Origin: Plakobranchus ocellatus
Taxonomy: Eukaryota > Mollusca > Gastropoda > Plakobranchidae
Direction: 5' to 3'
Assembly: GCA_019648995.1 (NCBI GenBank)
Contig: BLXT01004673.1
Location: 616,292-650,752 of the forward strand
DNA length: 34,461 nucleotides
The notes beneath the pieces are model-generated. The model ran no database searches and was not told the origin of the DNA. It saw only the letters and a list, made by a program, of their open reading frames with translations. The position numbers were made by a program, and so were the translations under genes. Below are positions 23,101 through 30,278 of the stretch, piece by piece; position 1 is the stretch's first letter; every line of letters starts with the position of its first letter.

Positions 23101-26100
23101 ATAATAACAAAAGTAATTAAAATTTTCGCTGAACAAATTGATTTAAAATTTTAAAAATCTAATGGCCTCATCAACAATGAAAAAAAGGCAAACAACAACT
23201 CATCTTTTTATTGTGTTATATCAGCTTAATTAAGATATAAAGCTAAATAAGTAGTTTCCAAGGGTTATTTTTTGCTTATTTTTACATTCCAAAACTAGGC
23301 CTATTGTATCAAATCCAACTTACCTCATTGGGAAAATATAAACCTCTTCTTTGTGAAATATGCTTGTAGAGATCACCTGCAAGGAAAAATGTAATATCTA
23401 AAAAAAAATGTGAAATTAAGAAAACCAGGCCCATTGGTTGGCTGCCATAGAAAAAAGCGAAAAAAAAAAAAAATTAAAATACACAATTGCAGTGGGAAAA
23501 AGAAGAGAAACAATTGAAGTATTGAACCAACTTTTGGGTGTCTCCCTCCATTGTATCAGTGAATGAATGTCATCTAAAGGAAACAGAGTGCATATCTTAA
23601 ACATTTTCAAAGATCGCAGTTAAAAGATTCCAAACTCCTAAAGTTGACTGCTGGTTGGGGAAACACCTGCCTGAACCTAACTGTACCTGGTTCCAACAAT
23701 CTTTCAAAGCAAGATGGCTTCGGCATCTTCCATCGTCTTCAGGATTTTCATTTTTCATGAACTATCTTCTGGCTTACCGTCTGCTTGGCCTTCCATGTGT
23801 TGCAAATCACAAACAATGTGTCTCCCAGCTCTTTAATGCTATAAGAATTTTAAACAGATAAGTTGATCTTTACTTTCCTTAAAGCTGAAGTCAACCCTGG
23901 GAGCAGATTTGTGCTGGTATAGCTGCAAAAGTCTAGGGAGCATGAAACATGTTTGAGCATCATAAGGCCTATTTGACAAACCCAAGTGACAAAAGTTAAT
24001 GCAGTCAAGATCAATCACCTAAAACTTGTTTAGTTATAGCTCTAGATCCCATCTTTTGGCAGCACCATTACTATAGTATGCTACTGTAAAGCAGCTCAAT
24101 CACAGCTTGTTTGTGTAAAGTGCTACCCGGCAATGAAGACTATAAAACTTAGACAGAGCATCAATTTTATGCAAAACACAAGGACCACTTTTCAAATCTA
24201 CAATGGATATTGATGAGACAATTCCTGATTTTGGACATAGTGCCATATGCAGACATATGTCAAACATAACTGGAGGGCTGTGTCGGGCAAAAACTGACAT
24301 AGCAGTGGCAAAAGACATGTAAGCTTTACCACCTGTTCCCCAAGTTCAACCACTGCCAACCGTGATAACACCCACACCTATACCCATTACCTTCATACCT
24401 ATCAGAAAAAAAACACACCCAGCTATAACAACAACAAGTTATTTGCCTAGAATCACTTTTACCGCATCATAGTCTGCTCACACATCACACATTAGCCAGA
24501 CACATATAATGTGAATACACAAGAAAAGAATAACATGACAAGTAACACTAGACAAAGCAGCTCAAGAGATATAAACACTAGTTTTCACCGATTTCAAACA
24601 CTGCAATACAATTAAAAACTAGGACTTTCTTATTTTTATCTACATAACATGAATGTGTGAGAGTGTTGAAGAGTGTAGTTCCATTTTTTCTTTTACATTA
24701 CCTGTTAAAATAAGGCCACCGCTGCTGTTAAATTATCAGACCCATGGAGAATTGGTGCCAACAATACCAGTTTTTGTGAGTAAAAAGCTGAATGTTATAT
24801 CTTAATACTATTAAGTTTCAGAAAAATCTGAAGTCAAGTTTTTAATTTTTGTTCATTTAAATGTAAAAATATTTTTTTCTTAACACAGAATTAAAATATG
24901 ACTTTAGAAGTCAGTTATTAAAACTCTATAAAAAATAAATTTGATGTTCTTTCTTTGCCATCATTAAACTTAAATGACCTTTGTTGTAGTGAAAACCTAT
25001 TTTTTACTGACTCTGATCTAGGTGTTGATATGCAATGTAACAAATATAAATAAACTGGTACTAAACACATTAACAGCAGCCAGGCCTCCTCAAGTGCACT
25101 GACCTGTGACTGACGCTGGTCACGATGCTCTGACCCCAGGTCAGAGCTAGCAGCTAAGTTTCCAAAAATTTTATTCTATGCCCTACATTATAACTTCGAT
25201 TGGTCACATTACCACTGGCTCTTGCTTTCTTTTTTTTTTTTTTTGTGAATGACTGATGTTTTGATGGCTAGGCTCAAACTTTACACTGAGACAGAGGCTG
25301 GCAAGGCCACTCTACCTCTTTAGAAGCAAATGCTTTCTACGACCTCTCTCTTTTTTTCCCTTTCCTACACGCACATACACATGGCAACCAAGGCTAACTG
25401 ATCTGATGTAGAGGATAGGTCTTGCTTTTCAGTCTTATTGTGATTAGCATTCATGCATTCATCATTGTATTTAGATTATATTCTCTTAAATCTATCACTG
25501 TAATACAAAAACAGTCAGTTAATTAAATTTGGGTATGTGAACAGCACCATTTCTATCCACAACCAATCCCTTATAATCCCACATCATGCCTTAAGTCCCC
25601 ACTGTCACATTGTGAGCCCATAGCAGTCGTCCATTTGCATAAGGGATTGTTTATGTCTGTTGATTCTAGACCTCTTCCCTTGCCCACTGTTACTGTTTTC
25701 TTCTTGATTTCTAGCCCTTTCAACAAAATTAACTCTTTGTGTCCCGATTTTTTTTCCACATCTGGACCGAGTTTTCTCCCTCTGCCCTCTTTCTCTCATA
25801 TAGTTAGCGGCCGCTGGGAGCGGCCGCTCGGTCATCCGTATCGTTCCGTCGGCCACTGGGAGCGGCCGCTCGGAGTTATTGAGTTAATTTGAAAACTTGA
25901 AGGATTTTATTTAGGCCACTCAAGGTCAAAGGCATTTCTTGTAAAAATGGAAAAAAATAAGATCATTGCAAAAAAGTATTAGTAGTGGTTCGCTGGTGTA
26001 GTTATCCTCTGTTTAACTTCTTTTGATAAGTAGGCCTGCATATGCCAAAATTGTATGCACGGATTAGTCAATGTTCTTTTTATACATAGTCAACTTTTAA

Positions 26101-28325
26101 TTTTAATCCATGGCACAACTTCCAAATGTGCATAGATCTACGAGAACAGTGAATTTACAAAAATTTGGAATGCTAATAGTTTTGTTGCATTTTTGTATTA
26201 CAGCATTTGTAAATATTCTATGACATGAAAATAAAACACAATTTATTGAGATCGCTTATTTTCATAATTTTCAAGCTGGACCAGACTTGACCAACTAAAT
26301 ACGCAGTGGCTGCCCGTACGGGACCGTACAAGAAGAAAATTATCTATTCGTACGGTTGGCTAGAACTGATCAGCGTTTCCACTTCCGGAGGCCAAACTCC
26401 TTTTTCTCTGTCCTGATTTTTTTTGTGCTATGTTATTTTCTTTTGTGTTTCCTTGCCGGGCACGAACCGAGATCATCATTATCATCATCATCATCATGAT
26501 CATTGTTTTTGTCATTATTGTTATAATATACAGCGTTTTCTTAAGTCTGAAGCCAAATAAACACAGTAATCTCCAACAATGGCCTAAGGTTAGATTTAGA
26601 AGAAGCGAGAAAAGCTAAAAACTAGCTTGACCAAGGCTTAGCCTCATCTAACGCTAGGTGTGAGTGTGTGTGCGCGCACGTGTGTGTGCGCGCACGTGTG
26701 TGTGATGGATAATTGATTTTCCCTCAAACATATTAACAAGACATAGCCCAAAACAGCATCAACAAAGGCCCCATTGGCAAAAATCAATGGTGAGAGTACA
26801 GAGTCATTGCTTTCTTTCTCTCTAACGGAGCGCCCACACTGGAGGCAGCAGTTCACTAGTCAAATTGTTTGAAAATACTTTGTTTCTTCAGTGACAGCGC
26901 ACACCAAGTCAGCAACTTGTCCAAGCGTCAGAGCTATCCTTTGTGTTTTACAGCCTGGTCTTACGTCAATGGCTCTGTTGGATAAGGGAGAGAGGGGTGC
27001 CATTACGTGACCAGGCATAATTCTACTGACCGTTGCTGAGCGAAACACGAGGCCAGTTTTGTTAAGCAAATTATCAGGCTAACTTGTCGGTGGGTAGCGC
27101 ACAGTAACTGCCACATCAGTCCTTCAAGTTAGCCATGACAAGTCGCATCGCCTCCAGTGTGGGCCTACGCTAATTGTTACTCTCTCTATCCTGTTTCCAT
27201 TGCAACCTATACTCATTTCTCCCTCTTTTACTGCCCACTCCCTCTTCCCACCCTTTTCTCCATCACTCTTTCTATATCTCTCTCCATATCTCCCTCTCTC
27301 TCCTTCCCTTCCAATCCTTTCCCATCCCTCTCTCTCTCTCTCTCTCCCCCTCCCTCCCTCACTCACTGCCTCACTTCCTCTCCCCATCCCATTTTCTCTC
27401 ACCCTTTCTTTCTCTCTCCATATCTCTCTTTCTCCTCTCCTATCTCTCTCACTGCCTCCCTTCCTTTGTTCCTCTCTTCCTCTCTCCATATCCCCAATCT
27501 TTTCTCTCTCTCTATCTATCTATTTATCTCTGTCTCTGTTTTATCTCAATCATTTGAACGCAGCAAAATAAAAAAGAGATGTGAAAGTGTGCGATTTGTA
27601 TTGTTGCTAAGAGCTGAAAATACAGACACTGCCGTACGAATAGAAAATTTTCTTCTCGTACAGTCCCAAATGTTTTGTTTCGCCACTAAGAGCGGAAGTT
27701 AACGAAACTGCCGTACGAATAGAGTATTTTCTTCTTGTACAGTCCCGTACGGGCAACCATTGCAAACTAAATAATACTCGGCCATTATAACCCGAGATGG
27801 TGATCTGAGGTGATCACTCTTTTCTTCCAAACATTAGGCCTATCAAAGATATTTTTTTTTTATTTTGACAAAATTGATTGTTGACAATTATTGGTAAATT
27901 TTGTAAATTGTCAATTGACTCAAATCGCCTTCATTTCGACATTATTCTTGGGAAAACTGATATGTAGATCTATGCATAATCCGAAGTCTTTTCAACTCTG
28001 TCTACGACTAGATTTAAGAAAGGTGCTGATTAGATCTATATTGTCGACTCCATGGTATACCTTCTGAAGCATAATCCATAAGAATCGACAAAACCATCGT
28101 ACTTTCTTCAACAAATGCTTCATAATAGCGGATAATATTATCATGTCTGCAACGCGCCAACGCTGCCACTTCAAGCAGCGCTTGTGCAACATTTCTCTCG
28201 GTTAAATTTAACAATTTAACCTCTTTCAAAACTTTTTTTATCGTTGCACCATTCGTAGAAACAACCCATGCACTTCCATAACTCCCTGATCCAAGTAGGT
28301 GTAGTTTTGTGTACACAGGCGCCAT
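4117..28325 (-). CDS. NEK-family Ser/Thr protein kinase, complete 11-exon coding region
   Basis: The coding join on the - strand, from 5' to 3', is 28325-28061, 23376-23324, 22647-22575, 22081-21928, 21317-21180, 19223-19121, 17482-17315, 15503-15368, 7699-7587, 5964-5850 and 4364-4117. These sum to 1566 nt (521 residues plus stop), and all ten junctions keep frame with GT-AG introns. Kinase landmarks are the glycine loop G12-S-G-S-Y-G17, the ATP lysine K34 (VLK), the helix-C E52, the catalytic loop H129-R-D131-I-K-P-H-N136, D149-F-G151, the APE-equivalent S174-P-E176, D188 of the F helix and R249 (DPDKRPS). The GTPFYLSPE and KPYSFKSDMWSAGCVLYE stretches are typical of NEK kinases, which act in mitosis, centrosomes and cilia. 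No coiled coil or RCC1 repeat is seen. The tail (263-521) is unrecognised, so orthology to a numbered NEK is left open. Extra alternative exons cannot be excluded. Confidence 0.82.
5850..5964 (-). CDS. NEK kinase exon 10 (acidic linker)
   Basis: The acceptor is cactctctaaag and the consensus donor is AGTAAAG|GTAAGG. The exon encodes VNAPRLNLLKVAMESKFRKS and then an acidic stretch EEATEETQNECEDIDLSK. Phase 0 in, phase 1 out. The acidic patch follows the basic linker of exons 7-9. Confidence 0.64.
6513..6543. repeat. (AT)n microsatellite
   Basis: Uninterrupted TA dinucleotides cover about 31 bp, in the intron between kinase exons 9 and 10. Confidence 0.95.
6934..7167 (-). pseudogene. hAT transposase C-terminal dimerisation-domain relic
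   Basis: The - strand frame contains LTIPHSSAGCKRIFSVVRQI and RTDQRSCLKENTLEVLLI. This is the characteristic IPxSSAxxERxFSxxxxIxTxxRxxLxxxTxxxLL signature of the hAT (Ac-like) transposase dimerisation domain. Upstream of about 7167 the frame is broken by stops (for example around 7190-7240), so only the C-terminal end survives. The usual ER of SSxxxER is KR here. No inverted ends or 8-bp duplication were found nearby. It lies in a kinase intron with no sign that it is spliced into the host transcript. Confidence 0.78.
7338..7530. repeat. 73-bp tandem repeat, about 2.7 copies
   Basis: The block gaagaaaaaatat recurs at 7342, 7415 and 7488, exactly 73 bp apart. Each is followed by (aac)n, ggacaacagga and gggggcaatcaaact. 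The third copy is shortened. It sits about 60 bp from the donor of kinase exon 9. Confidence 0.9.
7587..7699 (-). CDS. NEK kinase exon 9 (linker)
   Basis: The acceptor is tatttctgtag and the donor is AGAAGG|GTAATG. The exon encodes SMSYQLRLRLNTALDKSLED and then ECSIVKDVPTIGQHKRR. It is separated from exon 8 by a 7.7-kb intron that contains the satellite array. Phases 1 and 0 match its neighbours. I do not recognise the sequence as a known domain. Confidence 0.58.
8060..8174. repeat. (TA)n/(GA)n compound microsatellite
   Basis: A short GA-rich lead is followed by TA dinucleotides (about 8083-8101) and then about 70 bp of GA with one GG interruption. It lies just left of the satellite array. 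The strict purine tract can in principle form triplex DNA. Confidence 0.95.
9304..9502. repeat. Near-perfect 52-bp inverted repeat within the satellite array
   Basis: Arm 9304-9355 and arm 9451-9502 are reverse complements at 51 of 52 positions by eye, with a 95-bp spacer. Both are the acattg...cgtacaaatttgaaatc...aataaatcaccac part of the monomer, so the second arm is a monomer piece in inverted orientation. Confidence 0.9.
10171..10497. mobile_element. 327-bp piggyBac-type MITE inserted in a satellite monomer
   Basis: The ends are a perfect 13-bp inverted repeat, CTCTTAGTGTCCG. TTAA flanks it on both sides (10167-10170 and 10498-10501), which is the piggyBac target-site hallmark. The flanks join as cccatTTAAgaaccataaattt, exactly what intact neighbouring monomers show (for example near 9603-9625). 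The left side carries two direct copies of ggctcg(c/a)cacatgaggtggcggg, about 40 bp apart. The first contains a small hairpin, gccac-atgag-gtggc. There is no transposase frame, so it is non-autonomous. Confidence 0.9.
13480..15367. other. Remaining intron 8-9 sequence, no gene recognised
   Basis: AT-rich intron lies between the array and kinase exon 8. A more GC-rich patch at 14440-14600 and an open frame at 14961-15173 on the + strand were looked at and not recognised. Inverted copies of aatcaggac / gtcctgatt near 15195 and 15253 suggest a short decayed element. Confidence 0.4.
15368..15503 (-). CDS. NEK kinase exon 8 (Arg/Ser/Leu-rich linker)
   Basis: The acceptor is tgatcctcag and the donor is GAGGATC|GTAAGG. 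The exon encodes RIDSTTYTVVRHPKLRRLSP and later LTLLLERQRSLSSKRQALED. Phase 0 in and phase 1 out; the leftover base joins exon 9 to make an Arg codon. A downstream donor-like site (AAT|GTGAGC at 15315/15314) would extend the exon by 53 nt and break the frame with exon 9, unless it marks an alternative end. Confidence 0.62.
15504..17314. other. Intron between kinase exons 7 and 8
   Basis: AT-rich sequence with poly-T runs. Near 16215 a ggttcgaacc motif (a tRNA B-box-like 10-mer) has no properly spaced A box, so no tRNA is called. No exon is needed here, because exons 7 and 8 already join in frame. Confidence 0.4.
17315..17482 (-). CDS. NEK kinase exon 7 (charged linker)
   Basis: The acceptor is gtttttcag and the donor is CAAAAG|GTTGGA. 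The 168-nt exon, phase 0 at both ends, encodes a highly charged linker. It starts PKLKEKEALGKRAED, has a basic run YHRKRKSYSK, then an Asp/Ser patch LDGDDSVE and ends RYSSSDQK. The basic cluster could act in nuclear targeting (inference). Its place in the transcript rests on phase and on the open frame across its whole length. Confidence 0.66.
18830..18975. mobile_element. 146-bp TTAA-flanked piggyBac-like MITE candidate
   Basis: TTAA sits at 18826-18829 and 18976-18979. Inside, the ends are CTCTTTCAAGAC (left) and CTCATTCTGGAC (right, reverse complement), 9 of 12 matching. The first bases CTC(T/A)TT resemble the ends of the element at 10171-10497. The interior has short related motifs, catccagatgggat and catacgtccag. 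It lies in the intron between kinase exons 6 and 7. Confidence 0.55.
19121..19223 (-). CDS. NEK kinase exon 6 (end of kinase domain)
   Basis: The acceptor is cgtttgcag. The exon encodes SHCSETLCEAVQMLLVADPD followed by KRPSAEELLQGLFSQ. This covers kinase subdomain XI with the invariant Arg249. The donor chosen is TTCTCACAG|GTTTGT, which leaves phase 0 and fits exon 7. A second possible donor, CAAG|GTCTAT at 19135/19134, would leave phase 1 and not fit. Confidence 0.78.
19224..20880. other. Part of intron 5-6, no gene seen
   Basis: AT-rich intron sequence with no recognised exon. The + strand open frame at 19816-20043 has no family resemblance. The only structure I see is the 48-bp duplication listed separately. 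Confidence 0.4.
20104..20199. repeat. 48-bp tandem duplication
   Basis: Two adjacent units begin agcaataat at 20104 and 20152 and run through tgagaatgat.tctc.atttaaccctga. They differ at only a few positions, suggesting a recent duplication. Confidence 0.9.
20881..21138 (-). mobile_element. tRNA-derived SINE (family A), copy 1
   Basis: The - strand begins GAGGGGAGCAATGGCGCATC, giving an A-box-like region, then a B-box-like GGTTTGAATTC (21083-21073). A tail follows that includes gaaccaggagtaggttcctg and gattgttcttaacatatggc on the + strand. The whole aligns with the copy at 30279-30546. It lies in the kinase intron 5-6, about 40 bp from the exon 5 donor. Confidence 0.75.
21180..21317 (-). CDS. 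NEK kinase exon 5 (helices F and G)
   Basis: The acceptor is cacaccag and the donor is CCAAG|GTAATG. The exon encodes YSFKSDMWSAGCVLYEMCCL and then HVPFTAPNLPGLIAQILAGA. These are the F-helix Asp and the NEK-like VPFxAxNxxxLxxxIxxGxY motif of helix G. Phase 2 in and out. A tRNA-derived SINE begins about 40 bp past the donor. Confidence 0.85.
21928..22081 (-). CDS. NEK kinase exon 4 (catalytic loop, DFG, activation loop)
   Basis: After the acceptor ccacatttag, the first two bases complete Asp131. The exon then reads IKPHNLFLDENHVLKLGDFG, and later VAVTMIGTPFYLSPEICQHK. This contains the Mg-binding Asn136, DFG at 149-151 and the P+1 loop GTPFYLSPE. The Thr at 165 (VTMIGTP) is at the position often phosphorylated in NEKs. 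The donor is AAACC|GTATCC, phase 2, and joining it to exon 5 restores HKPYSFKSD. Confidence 0.86.
22137..22574. other. Intron between kinase exons 3 and 4, no feature seen
   Basis: AT-rich sequence; open frames here are intron read-through next to exon 3. No repeat or RNA gene is recognised. Confidence 0.4.
22575..22647 (-). CDS. NEK kinase exon 3 (helix E to HRD)
   Basis: The acceptor is ctcggacag and the donor is CACAGAG|GTTAGT. The exon encodes LIMKWFSQLLSALMYIHKCG followed by ILHR, ending with the first base of the catalytic aspartate codon (residue 131). Phase 0 in, phase 1 out. Splitting the HRD triad across a junction makes the frame check against exon 4 strong. Confidence 0.86.
23024..23041. 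other. 18-base assembly gap (N)
   Basis: A run of N sits in the intron between kinase exons 2 and 3, next to a C-rich stretch and an (ATA/ATT)n-rich stretch (23085-23105). That is a likely reason for the gap. It does not touch an exon of the model. Confidence 1.
23324..23376 (-). CDS. NEK kinase exon 2 (hinge, ...GDLYKHISQRRG...)
   Basis: This 53-nt exon lies between an acceptor cttgcag and a donor GAG|GTAAGT. With the carried-over G it reads GDLYKHISQRRGLYFPNE, the hinge and helix-D region. That region is highly typical of NEK kinases (the usual form is GDLxxxIxxRxG...lpE). Phase 1 in, phase 0 out. It is too short to be found by ORF length alone and was placed by homology plus splice sites. 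Confidence 0.85.
23377..25728. other. Left part of kinase intron 1, unassigned
   Basis: No exon is needed or recognised here. An open frame on the - strand at 24100-24318 (72 codons, rich in Cys/His/Ser) looks less random than its neighbours, but I cannot assign it. Around 25080-25150, ctgacctgtgactgacgc, ctctgacc and aggtcagag form a short imperfect palindromic patch. Confidence 0.35.
25733..25883. mobile_element. 151-bp TTAA-flanked MITE candidate with GC-rich subterminal repeats
   Basis: TTAA sits at 25729-25732 and 25884-25887. The left end, CTCTTTGTGTCCCG, closely matches the CTCTTAGTGTCCG end of the MITE at 10171. The right end (reverse complement CTCAATAACTCCGAG) shares only CTC and scattered bases. 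Near the right end are two direct copies of cggcc(g/a)ctgggagcggccgctcgg, each containing the palindrome agcggccgct. The layout of paired subterminal repeats plus TTAA parallels the 327-bp MITE. It lies in kinase intron 1. Confidence 0.5.
26472..26503. repeat. (ATC)n-like microsatellite
   Basis: A run of atc/tca triplets with a few substitutions, inside the 1463-bp DNA element. Confidence 0.85.
26658..26705. repeat. Alternating purine-pyrimidine TG/CG repeat
   Basis: Two copies of tgtgtgtgcgcgcacg lie in tandem, giving more than 40 bp of strict purine-pyrimidine alternation with CGCGC cores. Such sequence favours Z-DNA. Confidence 0.9.
26832..27164. mobile_element. Nested 333-bp element with perfect 15-bp inverted ends
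   Basis: GCCCACACTGGAGGC at 26832-26846 recurs as its exact reverse complement at 27150-27164. The interior is of moderate GC with no recognised protein. No clean target-site duplication is seen (ctaacggagc on the left, ctacgctaat on the right), so superfamily is unknown. It lies inside the 1463-bp element. Confidence 0.6.
27205..27545. repeat. ~340-bp homopyrimidine (CT-rich) tract
   Basis: The + strand is almost entirely C and T, with many tctctc runs and only scattered A/G. The long overlapping open frames on both strands here are a product of this skew. It lies within the 1463-bp element and intron 1. Confidence 0.93.
28061..28325 (-). CDS. NEK kinase exon 1 (start codon, glycine loop, helix C)
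   Basis: The ATG at 28325-28323 has A at -3 and G at +4, and an in-frame TAA sits 9 nt upstream, which fixes the start. The exon encodes residues 1-88 plus one base. The glycine loop is GSGSYG (12-17), the ATP-binding lysine is in VLKE, and the helix-C glutamate is in ALLEV. CRHDNIIRYYEAFVE is the NEK-type beta4/beta5 stretch. The donor is GAAG|GTATAC, with phase 1. The N-lobe sequence around STNGATIKK is unusual: there is no clear beta2 VAIK-type spacing except for VLK. Confidence 0.85.
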
Positions 28326-28860
28326 TATACTTTAGGTACACACTACACAATGGCTGCCAATGGCCAGTGCCAGAAAACTTTAGCCCGAAGTTCTAAAATC
28401 CTCAGATAATAGGTAAAAAAATCGCCAAAACCCCATATACTATTTTATTCTATGTTTATTGTGAAAAACTCAAACCCCCATCCAAAATACAACGTCTTTG
28501 TTAAACAAAAAGACTGATGAGATAAAATGGGTGTGAAATATTGTTTTAGAATAAAAAAAACAATTAGATTTTATCTCTAATATATGTTTACATTCTTTTA
28601 AAAGGCCTTTTTGGCCTATCATTAGAGATTTTTAGGTTTAATTGCCAGTAGGAAAATAATTTGCGAACCCCCACCCCGAAGAGGAATTATGTATAAAGCT
28701 ACCAACCTATTTACAAAAAAAAATTTTTTTGGAGATTTTCAAAAGTCCTTATGCGATGCAAAGAAAACCTCAGATTCTTACGCAAACCCCCCAGACAACC
28801 CTTAACAATAAAAGATCTGGGGGGGAACCCAGCTGTGGCAGCGCTGTGAATGGTACAGTG
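28326..28860. other. Upstream region of the kinase gene (5' UTR/promoter expected)
   Basis: Just upstream of the kinase ATG, the - strand reads GCCATTGGCAGCCATTGTG, with a CCATTGG (CCAAT-like) block. Further up it is AT-rich. No TATA box can be asserted. No other gene is seen here. Confidence 0.35.
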
Positions 28861-28939
28861 TCGTGGTATTCATTCATTTATGAATATTACAGCCGCGAAT
28901 GAAGAATGAATAATTTGAGGCTGAATATTGGATTTATTT

Positions 28940-30180
28940 TGAACAATCTTCTTCTTCAGGGGGCTACCTTGTCTGGAACAGACATTGGCGATCATGTTCC
29001 TCCATTCAAACTTATTCTCAGTTAACCTAATAAAGTTCTTGTTGCTATCCTTTCCTATTGCCCATGACTTAAGATTTTCAATAAAAGTTATTCTCTGTCT
29101 ACCTTTACTGCGTTTGCCTTCAATCTTTCTAGTGATTGCTAAGTGTTCTAAATCCTTGTGTCGGCAAATATGGCTTAAAAATTGTAGTTGCTTCTGTATC
29201 ATGGTTTTAATTAGTGATCGCTCAAGATACCATTTCATTGGACTATTTTTCTGTCCATGATATCCTCATCATTCTTCTAACAAATCACGTCTCTACTGTT
29301 TCTAGCTTTTTCTCTTTTTCTTTGTTTATTATCCAACACTCACTAACATACAAAAGGACTGGCCATACATATGTCTTCGTTGTCCTTATATTGATTATCA
29401 TATTTATGTTTCTGTTTGCTAGTGTTGGTTTTATTTTTAGGAATGTATCTTTGGCCATCACTACTCTTTTACTTATTTCACTTGTGCATCTGCCATCTGA
29501 TGTTATCAGATAACCTAGATATTTGAATTTTGCAGCTTGTTTGATTTGTTCGCCTTTGCTAACGAAATTGCACTTGGGGTTAGAGGATTAATTTTCTTTG
29601 AGATGGCCATACATTCCGTTATCTTTACATTCAAAGACAGGCCCATTGTTTCGCTCCCTGAAACTACAGTATCTAGAAGTTTTTTGAGTTGTTCGTCAGA
29701 TTCTGCTATTAAAATTGTATCATCTGCATACCTAGGATTATTACGATTCTCTCCATTTATTTTTAAACCATGGAATATCACCAAGATTCCTTAAGATTAC
29801 TTCACTATATAAGTTGAAAAGATCAAGAGACACTACACATCCCTGCCTTGCACCTCTGAATTCGAAATCACTATGTCCTCCTTCATATCTTACATATGCT
29901 GTTTGATCCCAGAATAAATTTCGAATTACTCTCAGATTCTTCCATCGATGTCTAAATTTTCTAACATACGAAACAGTTCTACATGTCTTACTTTGTCAAA
30001 GGCCTTATAATAATCAATTAAACAGAGGTGGAGATCGTTTTGCATTTCTATACACTTTCCATAAGCATTGACAAAGTCAATATTTCATTTCTAGTCCATT
30101 TATAAGGCATAAAGCCAAACTGTTTTGGGGATAATCCTGGACTTAAACTCGCGCATTCCATGCACCAAAACACGTCACAG
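28940..30180 (-). pseudogene. Non-LTR retrotransposon (LINE) reverse-transcriptase relic
   Basis: Reading down the - strand, broken frames show RT landmarks in the right order. They are LIDYYKAFDKVRH (about 30019-29981), a GARQGC motif (about 29850), the catalytic YADDT (29730-29716) and a downstream GLSLNVKITECM. A C-terminal block follows, with FLSHICRHKDLEHLAITRKI and EGKRSKGRQRITFIENLKSW (about 29170-29060). This layout is typical of the endonuclease-RT proteins of RTE/CR1/Jockey-type LINEs in invertebrates. Frameshifts and stops separate the pieces, and the 5' part with the endonuclease is missing, as for a 5'-truncated old insertion. Confidence 0.82.
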
Positions 30181-30278
30181 GATTTTTGTAAAATGGCTCA
30201 TTAAACTGGTTGTTCTGATAACGAATATCATTCCCTGAGGAATGACAATCCATAGGCGAATAGTTATTCAATTTTTAA

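Larger units (their letters stand above)
26302..27764. mobile_element. 1463-bp non-autonomous DNA transposon with 54-bp inverted ends and 9-bp duplication
   Basis: Left end 26302-26355 and right end 27711-27764 match in inverted orientation at 48 of 54 positions by eye. The shared core is TGCCCGTACGGGAC and GTACAAGAAGAAAAT. The 9-bp repeat AACTAAATA directly abuts both ends (26293-26301 and 27765-27773). A further internal copy of the end motif lies at about 27630-27672 in the same orientation as the right end. There is no transposase frame. A 9-bp duplication with long ends suggests a Mutator/MULE-like or Merlin-like mover (inference). It lies in kinase intron 1. Confidence 0.82.

Noticed and set aside
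27124..27702. Long overlapping open frames (121-181 codons) on both strands
   Set aside because: They come from the homopyrimidine tract, which excludes stop codons by composition; the products are Ser/Leu/Pro or Arg/Glu/Gly runs with no domain.
26304..27762. hAT assignment of the 1463-bp element from CAGTGG-like ends
   Set aside because: The flanking direct repeat is 9 bp and abuts the element two bases outside CAGTGG on both sides, which does not fit an 8-bp hAT duplication.
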